A DNA stretch of 64,000 nucleotides from Bacillus sp. HSf4 (GCF_029537375.1 NZ_CP120679.1:3391501-3455500); one strand, 5' to 3'. Counted from the stretch's first letter, positions 8,471-18,389 are shown. Translations and numbers: made by a program. Notes: generated by a model not told the origin, from the sequence alone.

Positions 8471-8502
8471 AAAAAGCCCGCCGGACTCTCACCGAACGGG
8501 CT
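8471..8502 (-). terminator. Terminator-like hairpin between bhlA-like gene and amidase
   Basis: Minus strand: AGCCCG...CGGGCT stem with inner CGG/CCG pairs, followed by TTTTTA. It probably attenuates and does not end late transcription, since lysis genes lie downstream. Confidence 0.7.
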
Positions 8503-8505
8503 GCG

Positions 8506-8709
8506 CTAATCTCTTCCGCGAAACTTTTCTTCGAGTCTATCGAGCTTGTCGATAATGACGTCGTATTTATCGCTGAATTTATCGAGTAGATCCTGTAGCC
8601 TCGACTCACGTTCACGATTCGATTTCATAACGTAAATCAGCAGCCACGTAAAAAGGACCGCGAACGGCCCTTGCGTAAAAAAATATTTGATTACGTCGAT
8701 ATCACCCAT
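8506..8709 (-). CDS. BhlA/UviB-like holin-associated protein
   Basis: 67 aa; GGAGG precedes the ATG. One N-terminal hydrophobic helix (residues about 12-28) is followed by a highly charged coiled coil (RERESRLQDLLDKFSDKYD). This is the pattern of BhlA, the SPbeta-type bacteriocin/holin-like protein. It opens the lysis cassette. Confidence 0.85.
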   Translation of the reverse strand: MGDIDVIKYFFTQGPFAVLFTWLLIYVMKSNRERESRLQDLLDKFSDKYDVIIDKLDRLEEKFRGRD

Positions 8710-8733
8710 TAACTACGCCTCCTCTGTCGTTCT

Positions 8734-8916
8734 TTATGTCGTTGTGCCGCTTGCATCCTCGCTCGGAGGCGAATCCGGATCGTATGGATCTCCGGTGATT
8801 TCTTCGTACTGTTCAGGTGTGATGCGGCCGGCAGCCACTACATCGTGAACTTGTTTCTTCGTCCAGAGGCCATCTTCGTAAAAACCTTTGATATACGTAA
8901 ACCAATCAATCGTCAT
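8734..8916 (-). CDS. XkdX-family small phage protein
   Basis: 60 aa. WFTYIKGFYEDGLWTKKQVHDVVAAGRIT is the conserved core of the XkdX family found after tail-fibre genes in Bacillus phages. The role is unknown. It starts one base after the stop of the preceding gene, so coupling is likely. Confidence 0.85.
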   Translation of the reverse strand: MTIDWFTYIKGFYEDGLWTKKQVHDVVAAGRITPEQYEEITGDPYDPDSPPSEDASGTTT

Positions 8917-9207
8917 TTACGAACCCCCTAACGCCATTAGATAATAAAGATCAGCGACCTGTTTCCGCAGATTGTCGACTTCGCTAGGCTCTGATGGGGG
9001 CGGCTGCATGCTATCGATGTACTCTTGCGTAGCCGACTCTTTCCAGACATTTTCGTCCGGATAGAATTTCGGTTTATACAAACCTTCTGGCGGAGAAATT
9101 GTGGTCGAGTTTTCTGGTAAAACGTAGTTACCTTCTTCGTCGATTTCCTCTACTATGAGAATATCTGTGAGGAGAAAATTAATGTCGTACTGAAAAACTT
9201 GGATCAA
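8917..9207 (-). CDS. Small phage protein downstream of the baseplate gene (XkdW-like position)
   Basis: 96 aa with a TTG start at 9207; AGGAGGTG lies 6 nt upstream, which rules against the upstream GTG. It is acidic and proline-rich in the middle, with a C-terminal helical segment (VDNLRKQVADLYYLMAL). It occupies the place of xkdW in PBSX-like operons. No function can be assigned. Confidence 0.75.
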   Translation of the reverse strand: MIQVFQYDINFLLTDILIVEEIDEEGNYVLPENSTTISPPEGLYKPKFYPDENVWKESATQEYIDSMQPPPSEPSEVDNLRKQVADLYYLMALGGS

Positions 9208-9219
9208 TAAAAACACCTC

Positions 9220-10689
9220 CTAATTGATCGGAACAACAACGTCCAAATAATAACCCGTCACCGCACTATCGTTATTTGATTGTATTCCGGTGAGCTTTAG
9301 ATCCCCTTCTGGATAAATTATCAGCTTACTATTACCCATCGTCCCGCTTACAGATACGTTTACTACCGCACCACTTGCCGGCACAAACGAAGTCGGTATC
9401 GATCCGAATACAACCTCTCTGCTTGTTACGACATGTCCACGAAGCTGTAGCATATTACCGACCTTCGTATACTGGACCGTCCTATCCCCTGATGTCGCTC
9501 CGTTTTTCAACGTAACGTTTACCCACGTCGGGGATTCAATTTCACTTGCTGGCAGAAGACGCCTCCAGCCCATCCAGCCGAGATTACCGTCTCTGTAATT
9601 CGAATAGACATTATTTTTGTAATCAGTAGAAATGACCCATCCAAACGTTCCTTTTCCCTCGGTATCTGTGCTCGTAAAATGAAACATTCCTCGATTTGAT
9701 ATTGGAGTTGGGGAGTTTACTGCGCCTCCCGCCGCATAAAATGTCCCCATTCCTTTCCCTAATGAAGTTACCTTTTCTAAGACATCTTCACCGTTGTTTG
9801 CTGTGGCAGTTACCCCACCATCATCAGCGCTGATTTTCTTAAGCTGCCCGCCATCCCACTTAGTCCGCTCATTTGCGGTAATATGAACCGTTGTGTTGTT
9901 CGCGTGAGTATCAAACTCCATTTTAGACGCTTGCTTCACGTTGTCTACATTCGACAAGCCGACCTGTACTTTTGTTACTGCGTGGGGGTTACTCTTATTT
10001 CCGACGTGGCTATCAAAATCGATTTTCGCCGCCTGCTGCACGTTATCAACGTTTGCCAGTCCGACCTGTGACTTCGTAACAGCGTGCGGATTATCCATTT
10101 TAGCCGCGTGAATGTCCGTATAGGCCTTCGCATTAGCTTCAGCTGTGTCCGCTTTTTCTTGGGCTCCGGTCTTCGTTTCGATGTTGTCGAGAGTCTCGAA
10201 TTTCGCCTGAAGCTCCGCAAGCATCTGTTCAGCATCGGCCGACATTTCTTGGATAACGGCTTTAAGCGTTTCAAAATCTTCGATGTAGTATTCGGCGACC
10301 GGGGCGATATCCTGATCGACAAGTGCTCTATCGATCTCAAACGAGAATTTATGCACGCTAACGCTTTGTCCGTTGTCATAATTAACATAAAGCTCCGCAT
10401 TAACCGTTCCGTAATGCGTGACTTGGTCCGCAGTCAAGACATAAAAAATAGCGCCCTTCAGCGCGTCTTCGACTTCTGTATTGACATAGACCTGGCTGCC
10501 GTCAGTAAACCTCATGAATAGCTTGGCATGGGTTGCCTTACTTATCGGCAAAGGTACACCGTCCTTTGTCAGGTTAAACGACAACTTTGCGGTCCCTATA
10601 TCTTGCGTACTAAATTGAATGTTTGCCGAAACACTTCGCTTTATCTTCGAGTTAACATCGAATAGAATATCTGCATTCTTGTAAACCAT
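9220..10689 (-). CDS. BppU-type baseplate upper protein / tail fibre
   Basis: 489 aa; GGGAGGGG precedes the ATG. The N-terminal 145 residues match the BppU N-terminal fold (short beta-rich, VYKNADILFDVN start), which anchors fibres to the siphovirus baseplate. Next is a coiled coil (about 140-180). Two repeats carrying KSQVGLANVDNVQQAAK and TKVQVGLSNVDNVKQASK follow, a collagen-free fibre motif seen in many Bacillus tail fibres. The C-terminus is beta-rich and probably the receptor-binding part. Confidence 0.85.
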   Translation of the reverse strand: MVYKNADILFDVNSKIKRSVSANIQFSTQDIGTAKLSFNLTKDGVPLPISKATHAKLFMRFTDGSQVYVNTEVEDALKGAIFYVLTADQVTHYGTVNAELYVNYDNGQSVSVHKFSFEIDRALVDQDIAPVAEYYIEDFETLKAVIQEMSADAEQMLAELQAKFETLDNIETKTGAQEKADTAEANAKAYTDIHAAKMDNPHAVTKSQVGLANVDNVQQAAKIDFDSHVGNKSNPHAVTKVQVGLSNVDNVKQASKMEFDTHANNTTVHITANERTKWDGGQLKKISADDGGVTATANNGEDVLEKVTSLGKGMGTFYAAGGAVNSPTPISNRGMFHFTSTDTEGKGTFGWVISTDYKNNVYSNYRDGNLGWMGWRRLLPASEIESPTWVNVTLKNGATSGDRTVQYTKVGNMLQLRGHVVTSREVVFGSIPTSFVPASGAVVNVSVSGTMGNSKLIIYPEGDLKLTGIQSNNDSAVTGYYLDVVVPIN

Positions 10690-10705
10690 CCGTTCCCCTC
10701 CCGTC

Positions 10706-12565
10706 TTATACGTTTCCGGACGTTTCTATTTTATTGGTCGCGCTGTTCCGGTACGAGTCTGCTTCGACCGCACGGCACCGCGTATCATTTCCAAATGCGA
10801 CGATATTGTCGCAGGTTGCTGTAACCCAAATACCGCGGCGAGGCGCTTTTTTAGAGCTGCGGATTTTGTTCGCAATCAGAGAGCTATCAGTCGTATCGTT
10901 TGACATGTAAATGCCATCGAATCCTCCCGCGCTTGACTGAGAAGGATCGGTGATTTTGTTGTACTTCAGATCGATTCCGGAGCATCCTCCATACGTCATG
11001 ATTCCGTGCGTTCCGGTATCTTGAATTGACACGTTATTGATGTTGGCTTGTTTGACCGCATTAAGCTTGATCCCGTCTGTCTTGGTCGTCTTGAATTCTC
11101 CCCCACTGGCAGATATATTTTGGGAAAACTCCGCATAAATTGCCTGGCTACCTGTGTTTTTGCTTTGGTGGTTGCTGATGTTGACTCCATCTGCGTAGCG
11201 AATGAATATCCCTTTTTTGCCGTCTGCCGTCCCTGAAACGATGTTATTAGAAATCGTCACGTCTTGTTGGTAGATTTCTTTTCGACCCAAAACGTAGATC
11301 GCTTTTTCTCCCATGTTCTCGAAAGTATTAGCGTTAATCACAACGTCGCTTCCTGTCTCGTAAGTGACTTTTGTTCCGCCTAAATCGTATAGCTGACCGT
11401 CAGGGATAGGCGCAACGTAAACGCCGCCATAAGTGTTTAAGAACCGATTTCCCGAAACCACGACACCGCGCCATTTCATAGGCTTAACGGAGTAATAACG
11501 CATATCCTCAAACGTGTTGTTTATGACCTTGATATTCTCATAGAATTTACCGGTGACTGCACTGTGCGATCCGACACCAGCATGAAAAGCACCCATCTCC
11601 CTCGAAGCCCCAAAATAGCAGTTTTCAACCGTCACATTTTTTGTGACTGTGCCATCTAAATTTCCGGAGTCAATCGTTCCATATGATCCGGATTTTGCCG
11701 TATCTAACTGTATCGCTTCCGCAAAGAACCGTGAAGCACTTGTTTCCTGTCCGAGAAAAAAGCAGTTCTTAATGTAAACGTCTTTTGATCCCGGTAAATC
11801 AATTGCATGGTTATCGCGAACATTCTTAAAGGTGACGTTCTTAATCATAATGTTAGACGCGTGCGGAGCCGTAAGCAGCGTAAAGCCGCCGGTATATAAA
11901 TGCGAATTTCCTTCGATTGTGCCGCCGTCAAATATAACGTTACTAACGCCACTATACCCCGGCGTGACAACTCCGTCTCTATATAAAACGAAGATCGTCG
12001 CGTTGTGCTGCGAAAAACGTCCGACTGTCGCTCCGTCCATCCATAGGTACGTATTGCTATCCACGCGAAGGGATGTCGTCACTTTATACGTACCGGGCGG
12101 AAAACGAACAAAATGCATTTTGCTTGCGCTTAGCCGCGCGTCTAATGCTGATTGGATAGCAGCCGTGTCATCCGTTTCTCCGTCGCCAAGGGCGCCGTAA
12201 TCTTTAACGCTTACCCATTGGATGCGGTCGGTGATTTTGTTGTAATCGTAGTCAAGACGGTCTTTTGCCGTCGGATGGATCGAGCCGTCCATTGCGACAC
12301 GTATGTCGACGACCTCTTTTATACTGGTCCCGTCGTGATTCAATACAAGGTTAGCAAACCGAGAATATAGATTTTTAATTCGGTTGGCAACAGAAAAACC
12401 GCCGTGGTCGATTTGATCCGACGTGTGGGCGGTTTTTGATGTTTCGTGATCTGTCAGAGACGAACGGGTTTTTTGTATGTCCGCATCGATGTCGTCTAAA
12501 TTCTGATTATAGTTATTTCGAAATGTTCGGTCCCATGTGGTTCCGGCTTTCCTATACTTACCCAT
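10706..12565 (-). CDS. Tail spike with pectate-lyase/parallel beta-helix fold
   Basis: 619 aa; GAGGAGG precedes the ATG. Residues about 1-110 form an N-terminal attachment part. WVSVKDYGALGDGETDD followed by TAAIQSALD marks the pectate-lyase superfamily entry turn (about 117-145). The remainder is a repetitive beta-helix with IKNVTFKNV- and VTVENCYF-type turns. Related SPbeta proteins are YomE-like. It probably binds or degrades wall teichoic acid or polysaccharide; the exact substrate is not visible. Confidence 0.87.
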   Translation of the reverse strand: MGKYRKAGTTWDRTFRNNYNQNLDDIDADIQKTRSSLTDHETSKTAHTSDQIDHGGFSVANRIKNLYSRFANLVLNHDGTSIKEVVDIRVAMDGSIHPTAKDRLDYDYNKITDRIQWVSVKDYGALGDGETDDTAAIQSALDARLSASKMHFVRFPPGTYKVTTSLRVDSNTYLWMDGATVGRFSQHNATIFVLYRDGVVTPGYSGVSNVIFDGGTIEGNSHLYTGGFTLLTAPHASNIMIKNVTFKNVRDNHAIDLPGSKDVYIKNCFFLGQETSASRFFAEAIQLDTAKSGSYGTIDSGNLDGTVTKNVTVENCYFGASREMGAFHAGVGSHSAVTGKFYENIKVINNTFEDMRYYSVKPMKWRGVVVSGNRFLNTYGGVYVAPIPDGQLYDLGGTKVTYETGSDVVINANTFENMGEKAIYVLGRKEIYQQDVTISNNIVSGTADGKKGIFIRYADGVNISNHQSKNTGSQAIYAEFSQNISASGGEFKTTKTDGIKLNAVKQANINNVSIQDTGTHGIMTYGGCSGIDLKYNKITDPSQSSAGGFDGIYMSNDTTDSSLIANKIRSSKKAPRRGIWVTATCDNIVAFGNDTRCRAVEADSYRNSATNKIETSGNV

Positions 12566-12580
12566 ACGATTCCTCCTCTA

Positions 12581-13945
12581 TTATGTTCCTACTTTTGCCT
12601 CTAACGCAGCTATACGATCCAAGATCGATTGCATATCGACATCACCCGAAACAGGCATGATTATCCGCATCAGCTTCGTAAAATCCGCTGAACTCATTAG
12701 GCCGTCGTTAGTTTCAGAGGCCAGCGCGACAACAACTTGCCCGTCTGGTCCGACTAGAATATTCGCTAGTTTTACGAAGTCCGCCGAACTCATCAATCCG
12801 TCCGTAGTCGCTGAAGCTAGACCGTATTGCGGAATGTTAATCAAAGTCGGGTCATATCCGTCCTCGAAATTCGTTCCGCTTCCGATGGTAACGGAGCCTT
12901 CACGCAATTTGCCGGTCTGTGGGTCAACGATTTTAGAGATCGCCTGCTGCGTCTTCTTGAAATCAGATATTAAATTCGGTGCTTTTCGAACAATACTTCC
13001 GAATGTAATTTTCGGAGACTTTAAAGGGTCGGAATAATCCTCGACTTCAACAACGCGGATTTGAACATCTATATCAAACGGATCGAGGATACACCAAACG
13101 TAATCGCCGAGACGGATATCTTGTACGCCGAGATACGAAAGCTCGATGTATGTCAGAGAAATTGAAATGTTTATATAATCGTGAAGCTCCTTCTTCATCC
13201 GCGCAATTAGTTGGTCCTTGTTACTTTCCGTATATATATCATCCCGAACAGGAGTAGCGTGACGAACTCCGTAAACATCCGCTAACGGGCTCCGATACTC
13301 CGCCGTGACCGCATAAGCACCAGTTTTTTCGTCTTTTTTGCCGAAGCCTTTGATATACGTCTTGAGTTCGCTCGTATCGAGTTCTTTCGTTGGATTGGAC
13401 GCGTTGAGCCTATATCGTATTTGATTGTCGGTATATCTCGCGATCTGCTTCGCAAGATAGATCGTTTTGCCAGCGCAGTCATATTCAACTCCGAACTCCG
13501 AAGAAATCTTTTTAAGGAGATCGATAGAAAAGCCGTCCCCGAAGTTCGACATCTTGACCGTCGCGGGCAATCCGGTCTTATCAACTTGATAGCCGTATCC
13601 GGTGCCCTTGAGCGCAATATCCAACGCTTCCTCGATCGTGTAGTCCTTCTCTTTTTCGTTTACCTCGTAGATGTACTCGTCAGCCAGATCGATGAACATG
13701 CGGTGTATTCCTTTTACTTTTACGGAATTTAAAGACGAGTTCATCTGGCGGATAATGTACTCTTCGCCTTCGTAGATAAGAATGTTCTCTGACTGAACTA
13801 AAGGATAAGATTGGGCATTCGTCTCGTGCTTTACTACCGATACATCGATATATTTTTCGCTGTTAAGGCCTCGTTTTCTTGTGACACTATACTTGGTGAG
13901 CGCCTCTTCCTGTCCGAGAATACTCCGAATATATAAAGGTTTCAA
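12581..13945 (-). CDS. Prophage endopeptidase tail protein (Tal-like)
   Basis: 454 aa with a TTG start at 13945 and GAGGTGG upstream. The N-terminal two thirds match the prophage endopeptidase tail family (PF06605), found at the tail tip, where it forms the baseplate hub and may help open the cell wall. The last 120 residues carry two copies of a short motif, GLASATTDGLMSSADFVKL and ALASETNDGLMSSADFTKL, typical of fibre attachment modules. It lies between Dit and the spike, as in other siphoviruses. Confidence 0.88.
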   Translation of the reverse strand: MKPLYIRSILGQEEALTKYSVTRKRGLNSEKYIDVSVVKHETNAQSYPLVQSENILIYEGEEYIIRQMNSSLNSVKVKGIHRMFIDLADEYIYEVNEKEKDYTIEEALDIALKGTGYGYQVDKTGLPATVKMSNFGDGFSIDLLKKISSEFGVEYDCAGKTIYLAKQIARYTDNQIRYRLNASNPTKELDTSELKTYIKGFGKKDEKTGAYAVTAEYRSPLADVYGVRHATPVRDDIYTESNKDQLIARMKKELHDYINISISLTYIELSYLGVQDIRLGDYVWCILDPFDIDVQIRVVEVEDYSDPLKSPKITFGSIVRKAPNLISDFKKTQQAISKIVDPQTGKLREGSVTIGSGTNFEDGYDPTLINIPQYGLASATTDGLMSSADFVKLANILVGPDGQVVVALASETNDGLMSSADFTKLMRIIMPVSGDVDMQSILDRIAALEAKVGT

Positions 13946-13954
13946 AACACCACC

Positions 13955-14797
13955 TCACGATAAATAGTAGAAACGGAAATTAAAAGTGATCTCAAAACTG
14001 CCGGAAGTTCCCGATAGTTTGAATCGATTCCAACCCGGAGCAAGCGTTATGATTTTCCGATTGGTATTCCCGAAAATACTAGTGTTATTTTTAGTCGCCA
14101 CGACACGGTTAAGCGCGATAGTGTCCCCGGACGCAGTAGACCCGGTATACTTCCAAGAATCCCCCGTCGTCTCATTCGTAATAGTCAAGTTAGACGACCC
14201 GCCTTTATACGTAATGATCAACGGCATCTCGATAGGATCAATCGGAATGTGTCCTGCGTTATATATTGAAAAGGAAGTCGTCGTGTGAGTATAAGCCGGA
14301 ATAGTGTCCGTGAAACCCTCGCCTAAAAGCCATTTATCTGCGTCAAACGTGAACGGGTCTAGCGTTGTTCCGAGAGATTCCGCGAACACATCAGCGCAAT
14401 CAAATTGCAGCGTAAAATCTCCGATTGTTCCGACTCTGTCCGGATCGAATGACGAACTCACTTCGACCTTCCAACGTTTATAGGGCTCTGACTCACAAAT
14501 AACGTAGTATTGCGATTGTTTATAGAGAGCCGCGACCACTTTATTTCGTAGGAGAAAAAAGTCGTCCGTATCTTCGGCAAACATACGACATTCCGCTTTA
14601 ATCGACCGTATTCCGAAATCTTTACCGGTCCGTATACTCCCGTCTGTTCCTTCGATTTTTTCGTAATAAATACTAGGCGAAGGCGCCGACACAACGAAAC
14701 TCCGAACTAAAACCGAAAGGTCCCTCGCCATATCGACGGTGGACCCGTTAGGATAAACGATCCTAAAATTACTGTCCGTTATCGGAATTTTTTCCAA
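13955..14797 (-). CDS. Distal tail protein (Dit)
   Basis: 280 aa with a TTG start preceded by GGAGGTGA. The length, the position directly after the tape measure, and the N-terminal beta-rich domain with a carbohydrate-module-like C-terminal half fit the siphovirus Dit family (SPP1 gp19.1-like). Dit rings connect the tail tube to the baseplate. Confidence 0.85.
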   Translation of the reverse strand: MEKIPITDSNFRIVYPNGSTVDMARDLSVLVRSFVVSAPSPSIYYEKIEGTDGSIRTGKDFGIRSIKAECRMFAEDTDDFFLLRNKVVAALYKQSQYYVICESEPYKRWKVEVSSSFDPDRVGTIGDFTLQFDCADVFAESLGTTLDPFTFDADKWLLGEGFTDTIPAYTHTTTSFSIYNAGHIPIDPIEMPLIITYKGGSSNLTITNETTGDSWKYTGSTASGDTIALNRVVATKNNTSIFGNTNRKIITLAPGWNRFKLSGTSGSFEITFNFRFYYLS

Positions 14798-14816
14798 ACG
14801 TAATCACCTCCGTCCG

Positions 14817-17627
14817 TCAAACATTAAACGCATTCAAGACGTTCACTTCTTCCGCTTGCTTCCGACTGACATGCGGTTCGACCAAGCGCCCGACCACTTC
14901 GTCATTCATCACGATCACTTGGCCGTCACTGTTACGGATGGCCCTTTCGATAGACGTGAGAGCCGCCAATACTTCCGGCGAGGATCCGACCTGGCTTCCG
15001 ATTGCCGCCGTATGTCCAGCGTCAATCATCCGCATTAAATTCGCTTGTTGCGCTTCCGTCAGGACCATTTCATTCCGCAGTGCCCGGATGTCGACTTCGT
15101 GGCTCATCGGAGCGTTTTCGAACTTAGACGCAAGCCCTCCGGTATGGAGCTTGTTGATTTGGCCGCGGCCGACAATACCGCCGACGTGGAACGGCACTTC
15201 CCGTCCGCCTTTACCGTGCGTCTTCTTGAATGTCTCCGCACTCTCTTCGATCTCCGTTCCGTCCATGCTGTAGGTGACGTGGATCTTTTTATCGATCCGC
15301 CGCTTTAGTCTTTCGTTCATCGTCTCGGCTTCTTTGGTAATGTCCTGAACCCGACTCAAAGCCGATTTAAGTTGCGAAATTTCCTTATCAACGGCTTTTA
15401 CGGAATCCCGATATTCCTTCGTCTTTTTGTCCGCCGCAGACGTGTTATTTTCAAGGTTGGCCTTCACGTCTTTTAGACGGAAAAGCTCCTTCCTCAGTAC
15501 GTTTACGCCTTCGCCTTTTTTCGCGTTCAGTCCGAACTGTTGAAGTTCAATATCGATCAATTTCTGGTTAATCTCGTCTAGTTTGCCGAGTTCCTTTTTT
15601 ACTTCGCCCAGGCTTTTTCGCTTTGTCTGTAGATTGTCGAGATTTGCGACAAGTTGTTCCCGCAATTTATTGAGCGTCGCTTCTTCGGCGGCTAAATCAA
15701 TTTCAGCTTGGTACTGCGCTTTTTCGTTACCGTCTTCTTTTGCTGCGTTAAGTTCGGCGGTTACATCCTTAACTTTTTGCGTTTGATCAGCAATCTTCCC
15801 TTCTAGTTCGGCTCGCTCTCCATCTAGTTTTTTTATATCCGTTTTAAGGTTCTGCTGTTTTTGAAGGTATTCAGCTTCTTTGCTCTGAGCCGTAGCTTTT
15901 TGTTTTTCTAATTCAGTACGAAGCTCATCCGCTTTGGCCTCGGTCAATTTTTTAACTGCATCCGTATTTTTTGCGAAGGCGTTCCCTTGTTCGCTGATCG
16001 CCGCATTCGTTTCCGGTGCCTTCTCAACGATTTCCCCGTTAAGTTTCAAAAATCGGCGGAACTCCTCATTCGTCAAGCCGGATCGTTCTTGTAAATCCGC
16101 CTGCTCGTCTTTGATCCGCTTGATAGCGTCTGGATCCGTCTCCGTCTTTAACCGGTCATTGAGATCGAGGTAATGCGCGAATTCATCCGCGGTCAATTTC
16201 GTTTTTGACTGAAGTTTATCGAACTCGGCCGCAGTCTTATCGAGTGCTTCGATCTCCTTCTGCTTCGCCTCTGCCGCCTCTAAACTAACCGTATTCATTT
16301 CGTCATAACTCTTCTTTACGCCGACTAATAGGCCGCCAAGAAGCGAGAGAGCTGTTATCGCCGCACCAACAGGCGTCATATTCAATCCTTTCAGCGCAAT
16401 TCCGAGTTTAACAATCGATGATGCTACGAGCGCAATTGCTGCGGCTGTGCCGGCCATTTCGAGCCCTGTCGTAATGATCCCCGGATTTAGCTCGTTGAGA
16501 AAACCGAGAATCTTCGTCCCTGTTTCGACAATTTTTCGGAAAGTAGGCAAGAATTCGTTGCCGATCTTGATACCGAGGCCGTCTAACGCGCTTTTAAATT
16601 CTTCGAAGGAGCCGTTCAGGTTATCCATTTGCGTCTTAGCGACCTTATCCGCTGTTCCACCCGCATCTTTTAAGGCACTCGAATAGTCACGCAATCCCTT
16701 TTCACCAATGCCAAGTAGCGTAACGAATCCGGATGCAGCTTCAGTTCCGACTAGCTGTGCGGCTGCGGCCGTTTTCTGTGCGCTTGTCATTCCGTCAAAT
16801 CTCTTCGCAATGTGCCCGATCAGTTCCGGCAATGGCTTCAAGTTTCCATTGGCATCCTTTACGTTAATACCGTACTCCTTAATCGCTTTCGCCGACTGCC
16901 CGACCGGATTCGTAAGCTGCAAGAGCGATGCTCTCAGCGCCGTGCCCGCCATGGAACCTTGTATACCCGCATCGGACATTTTTGCGACCGCGGCTGCCGT
17001 GTCTTCGATTGAATATCCGAGAGAATGAGCAACAGGAGCGACGTACTTCATTGCATCGCCCAATTGGCCGAGATCCGTATTCGCTGTCGTCATCGTTTTC
17101 ACAAGAACGTCGACCGCGTGTCCGGACTCTTCCGCTTTGATGCCGAACCCCGTCATGATATTCGATACGATATCGGCTGATCGGCCGAGGCTTTCGTTAG
17201 ACGCAGACGCCAGGTTAAGGACGGCCGGTAATGATCCGATTTGGTCCTCTACGCTGAAGCCCGCCATCGCAAGGTATTGCAGACCTTCCGCCGCCTCTAC
17301 CGCTGTAAATTTCGTTTCGGCACCCATCTTGGCCGCGATATTCTTTAGCGCTTCGAATTCGTCGCCGGTTGCGCCACTGATCGCTTTAACGTTCGACATG
17401 GCCGCTTCGAAATCTGCCGCGGTCTTGACGGATGCCCCGATTCCGGCCGCTACCGCACCGCCGACGGCTAATGACGCCTTCTGAACAAGCCCCATTTGCT
17501 TCGATAGGTTTTCGGATGACCGACCCATCTGCGTCATATCGTTCCGAGCCTGCTGTGTTCTTCGCGACCAATCGGACATATCAAGAATCAAACGGGCGCG
17601 TATTTCTCCGACTGTTGCTCCGGCCAT
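14817..17627 (-). CDS. Tail tape measure protein
   Basis: 936 aa; GGGGGTAA precedes the ATG, which directly follows the stop of the frameshift product. The tape-measure core (TP901 family) is at about residues 60-350, with KTAADFEAAMSNVKAISGAT and GVEAA-type motifs. Residues about 380-440 are hydrophobic, and a long coiled coil runs from about 440 to 760. At a typical 1.5 angstrom per residue the tail would be about 140 nm, an inference from family behaviour. Confidence 0.95.
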   Translation of the reverse strand: MAGATVGEIRARLILDMSDWSRRTQQARNDMTQMGRSSENLSKQMGLVQKASLAVGGAVAAGIGASVKTAADFEAAMSNVKAISGATGDEFEALKNIAAKMGAETKFTAVEAAEGLQYLAMAGFSVEDQIGSLPAVLNLASASNESLGRSADIVSNIMTGFGIKAEESGHAVDVLVKTMTTANTDLGQLGDAMKYVAPVAHSLGYSIEDTAAAVAKMSDAGIQGSMAGTALRASLLQLTNPVGQSAKAIKEYGINVKDANGNLKPLPELIGHIAKRFDGMTSAQKTAAAAQLVGTEAASGFVTLLGIGEKGLRDYSSALKDAGGTADKVAKTQMDNLNGSFEEFKSALDGLGIKIGNEFLPTFRKIVETGTKILGFLNELNPGIITTGLEMAGTAAAIALVASSIVKLGIALKGLNMTPVGAAITALSLLGGLLVGVKKSYDEMNTVSLEAAEAKQKEIEALDKTAAEFDKLQSKTKLTADEFAHYLDLNDRLKTETDPDAIKRIKDEQADLQERSGLTNEEFRRFLKLNGEIVEKAPETNAAISEQGNAFAKNTDAVKKLTEAKADELRTELEKQKATAQSKEAEYLQKQQNLKTDIKKLDGERAELEGKIADQTQKVKDVTAELNAAKEDGNEKAQYQAEIDLAAEEATLNKLREQLVANLDNLQTKRKSLGEVKKELGKLDEINQKLIDIELQQFGLNAKKGEGVNVLRKELFRLKDVKANLENNTSAADKKTKEYRDSVKAVDKEISQLKSALSRVQDITKEAETMNERLKRRIDKKIHVTYSMDGTEIEESAETFKKTHGKGGREVPFHVGGIVGRGQINKLHTGGLASKFENAPMSHEVDIRALRNEMVLTEAQQANLMRMIDAGHTAAIGSQVGSSPEVLAALTSIERAIRNSDGQVIVMNDEVVGRLVEPHVSRKQAEEVNVLNAFNV

Positions 17628-18331
17628 CTAGTTACCCCCTTTCCGAAAAGCTGATTGCATCATGCGTAATTGTTCGAATTTGTCCCTATCAAATTGATTA
17701 GCCTTTTCGATTCCGGCTGCTTTTGATAAACCGGCCATTAACGCATTGTAGGACGAATCCTCACTTGACCGATTATTTGTGGCGAGTAGTATCCGCACAT
17801 CTTCAAGGCGTTTTAGTGCGTTCTGTTTTGTCTTCGCATGGATGAGTTTCGGGATATCGACCATATAATAATCGTTTTCGATCTGACGTTGCGTGACGCC
17901 GAGTATAATGGCCGCGTCGATTAGGTAATCATCGATCGTATAAGAATCGCCCTCTTCTTCGCCTAACTGCCGAGGTTCGGAAGAAGGCTTTTCACGTTTT
18001 TTGCCATAGACGACAATCGGTTTTTCTTAACCGTTAAGGAGATGTATTCGAACATCTCGTCAGCTCCGACATTTTCCGCAATATACTCCTTATCCACGCC
18101 GCTCAAAACCGATACAATCCCGACGATTTCGTCAAGACCTACTTCGAGGCCAGTAACTACGTATGAATAAAAATCTTCCTGGGGCGCTCCTAATACTTGG
18201 ACGATAATGCCAGGCAGTTTATCTACGGCCCCAAATAGTTGCTTCCACTTATTCGGAGTAAGCTTCGGAACCTCAACCGGATACTCTCCGAAATAAAGCT
18301 GATCCGGATCTTTTCTAGCAAAAAACTTCAT
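17628..18331 (-). CDS. Tail assembly chaperone GT product by -1 frameshift
   Basis: The upstream gene (start 18331) can slip back one base at A AAA AAC (18002-17996), whose codons are GCA AAA AAC. After the slip the frame stays open through KKREKPSSEPRQLGEEEGD and on to the stop at 17628, covering the separate 78-aa frame that otherwise begins at 17864. This reproduces the lambda gpG/gpGT arrangement conserved in long-tailed phages. The T part has an acidic head (EEEGDSYTIDDY) and a helical tail. Confidence 0.82.
17963..18331 (-). CDS. Tail assembly chaperone G
   Basis: 122 aa. ATG at 18331 is chosen because AAAGGAG sits 7 nt upstream; longer in-frame starts overlap the major tail protein gene. 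It is helical with no known motif. It lies between the major tail protein and the tape measure, the fixed place of G-type chaperones, and ends with the TAG at 17965-17963 unless the ribosome slips (see the GT product). Confidence 0.85.
   Translation of the reverse strand: MKFFARKDPDQLYFGEYPVEVPKLTPNKWKQLFGAVDKLPGIIVQVLGAPQEDFYSYVVTGLEVGLDEIVGIVSVLSGVDKEYIAENVGADEMFEYISLTVKKNRLSSMAKNVKSLLPNLGS
17996..18002 (-). promoter_or_regulatory. Programmed -1 frameshift slippery heptamer
   Basis: Minus strand A AAA AAC, in register with codons GCA-AAA-AAC. It is an ideal X XXY YYZ heptamer 31 nt before the zero-frame stop. Confidence 0.82.
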
Positions 18332-18352
18332 AAAGCAACTCCTTTCGTTCAA

Positions 18353-18386
18353 ATAAAAAAGACACCGCAATAAAGCGATGCCTTTA
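18353..18386 (-). terminator. Hairpin after the major tail protein gene
   Basis: Minus strand: GGCATCGC, loop, GCGGTGTC, then a T-run. It probably attenuates transcription so that tail tube mRNA exceeds that of downstream genes. Confidence 0.65.
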
Positions 18387-18389
18387 CGT

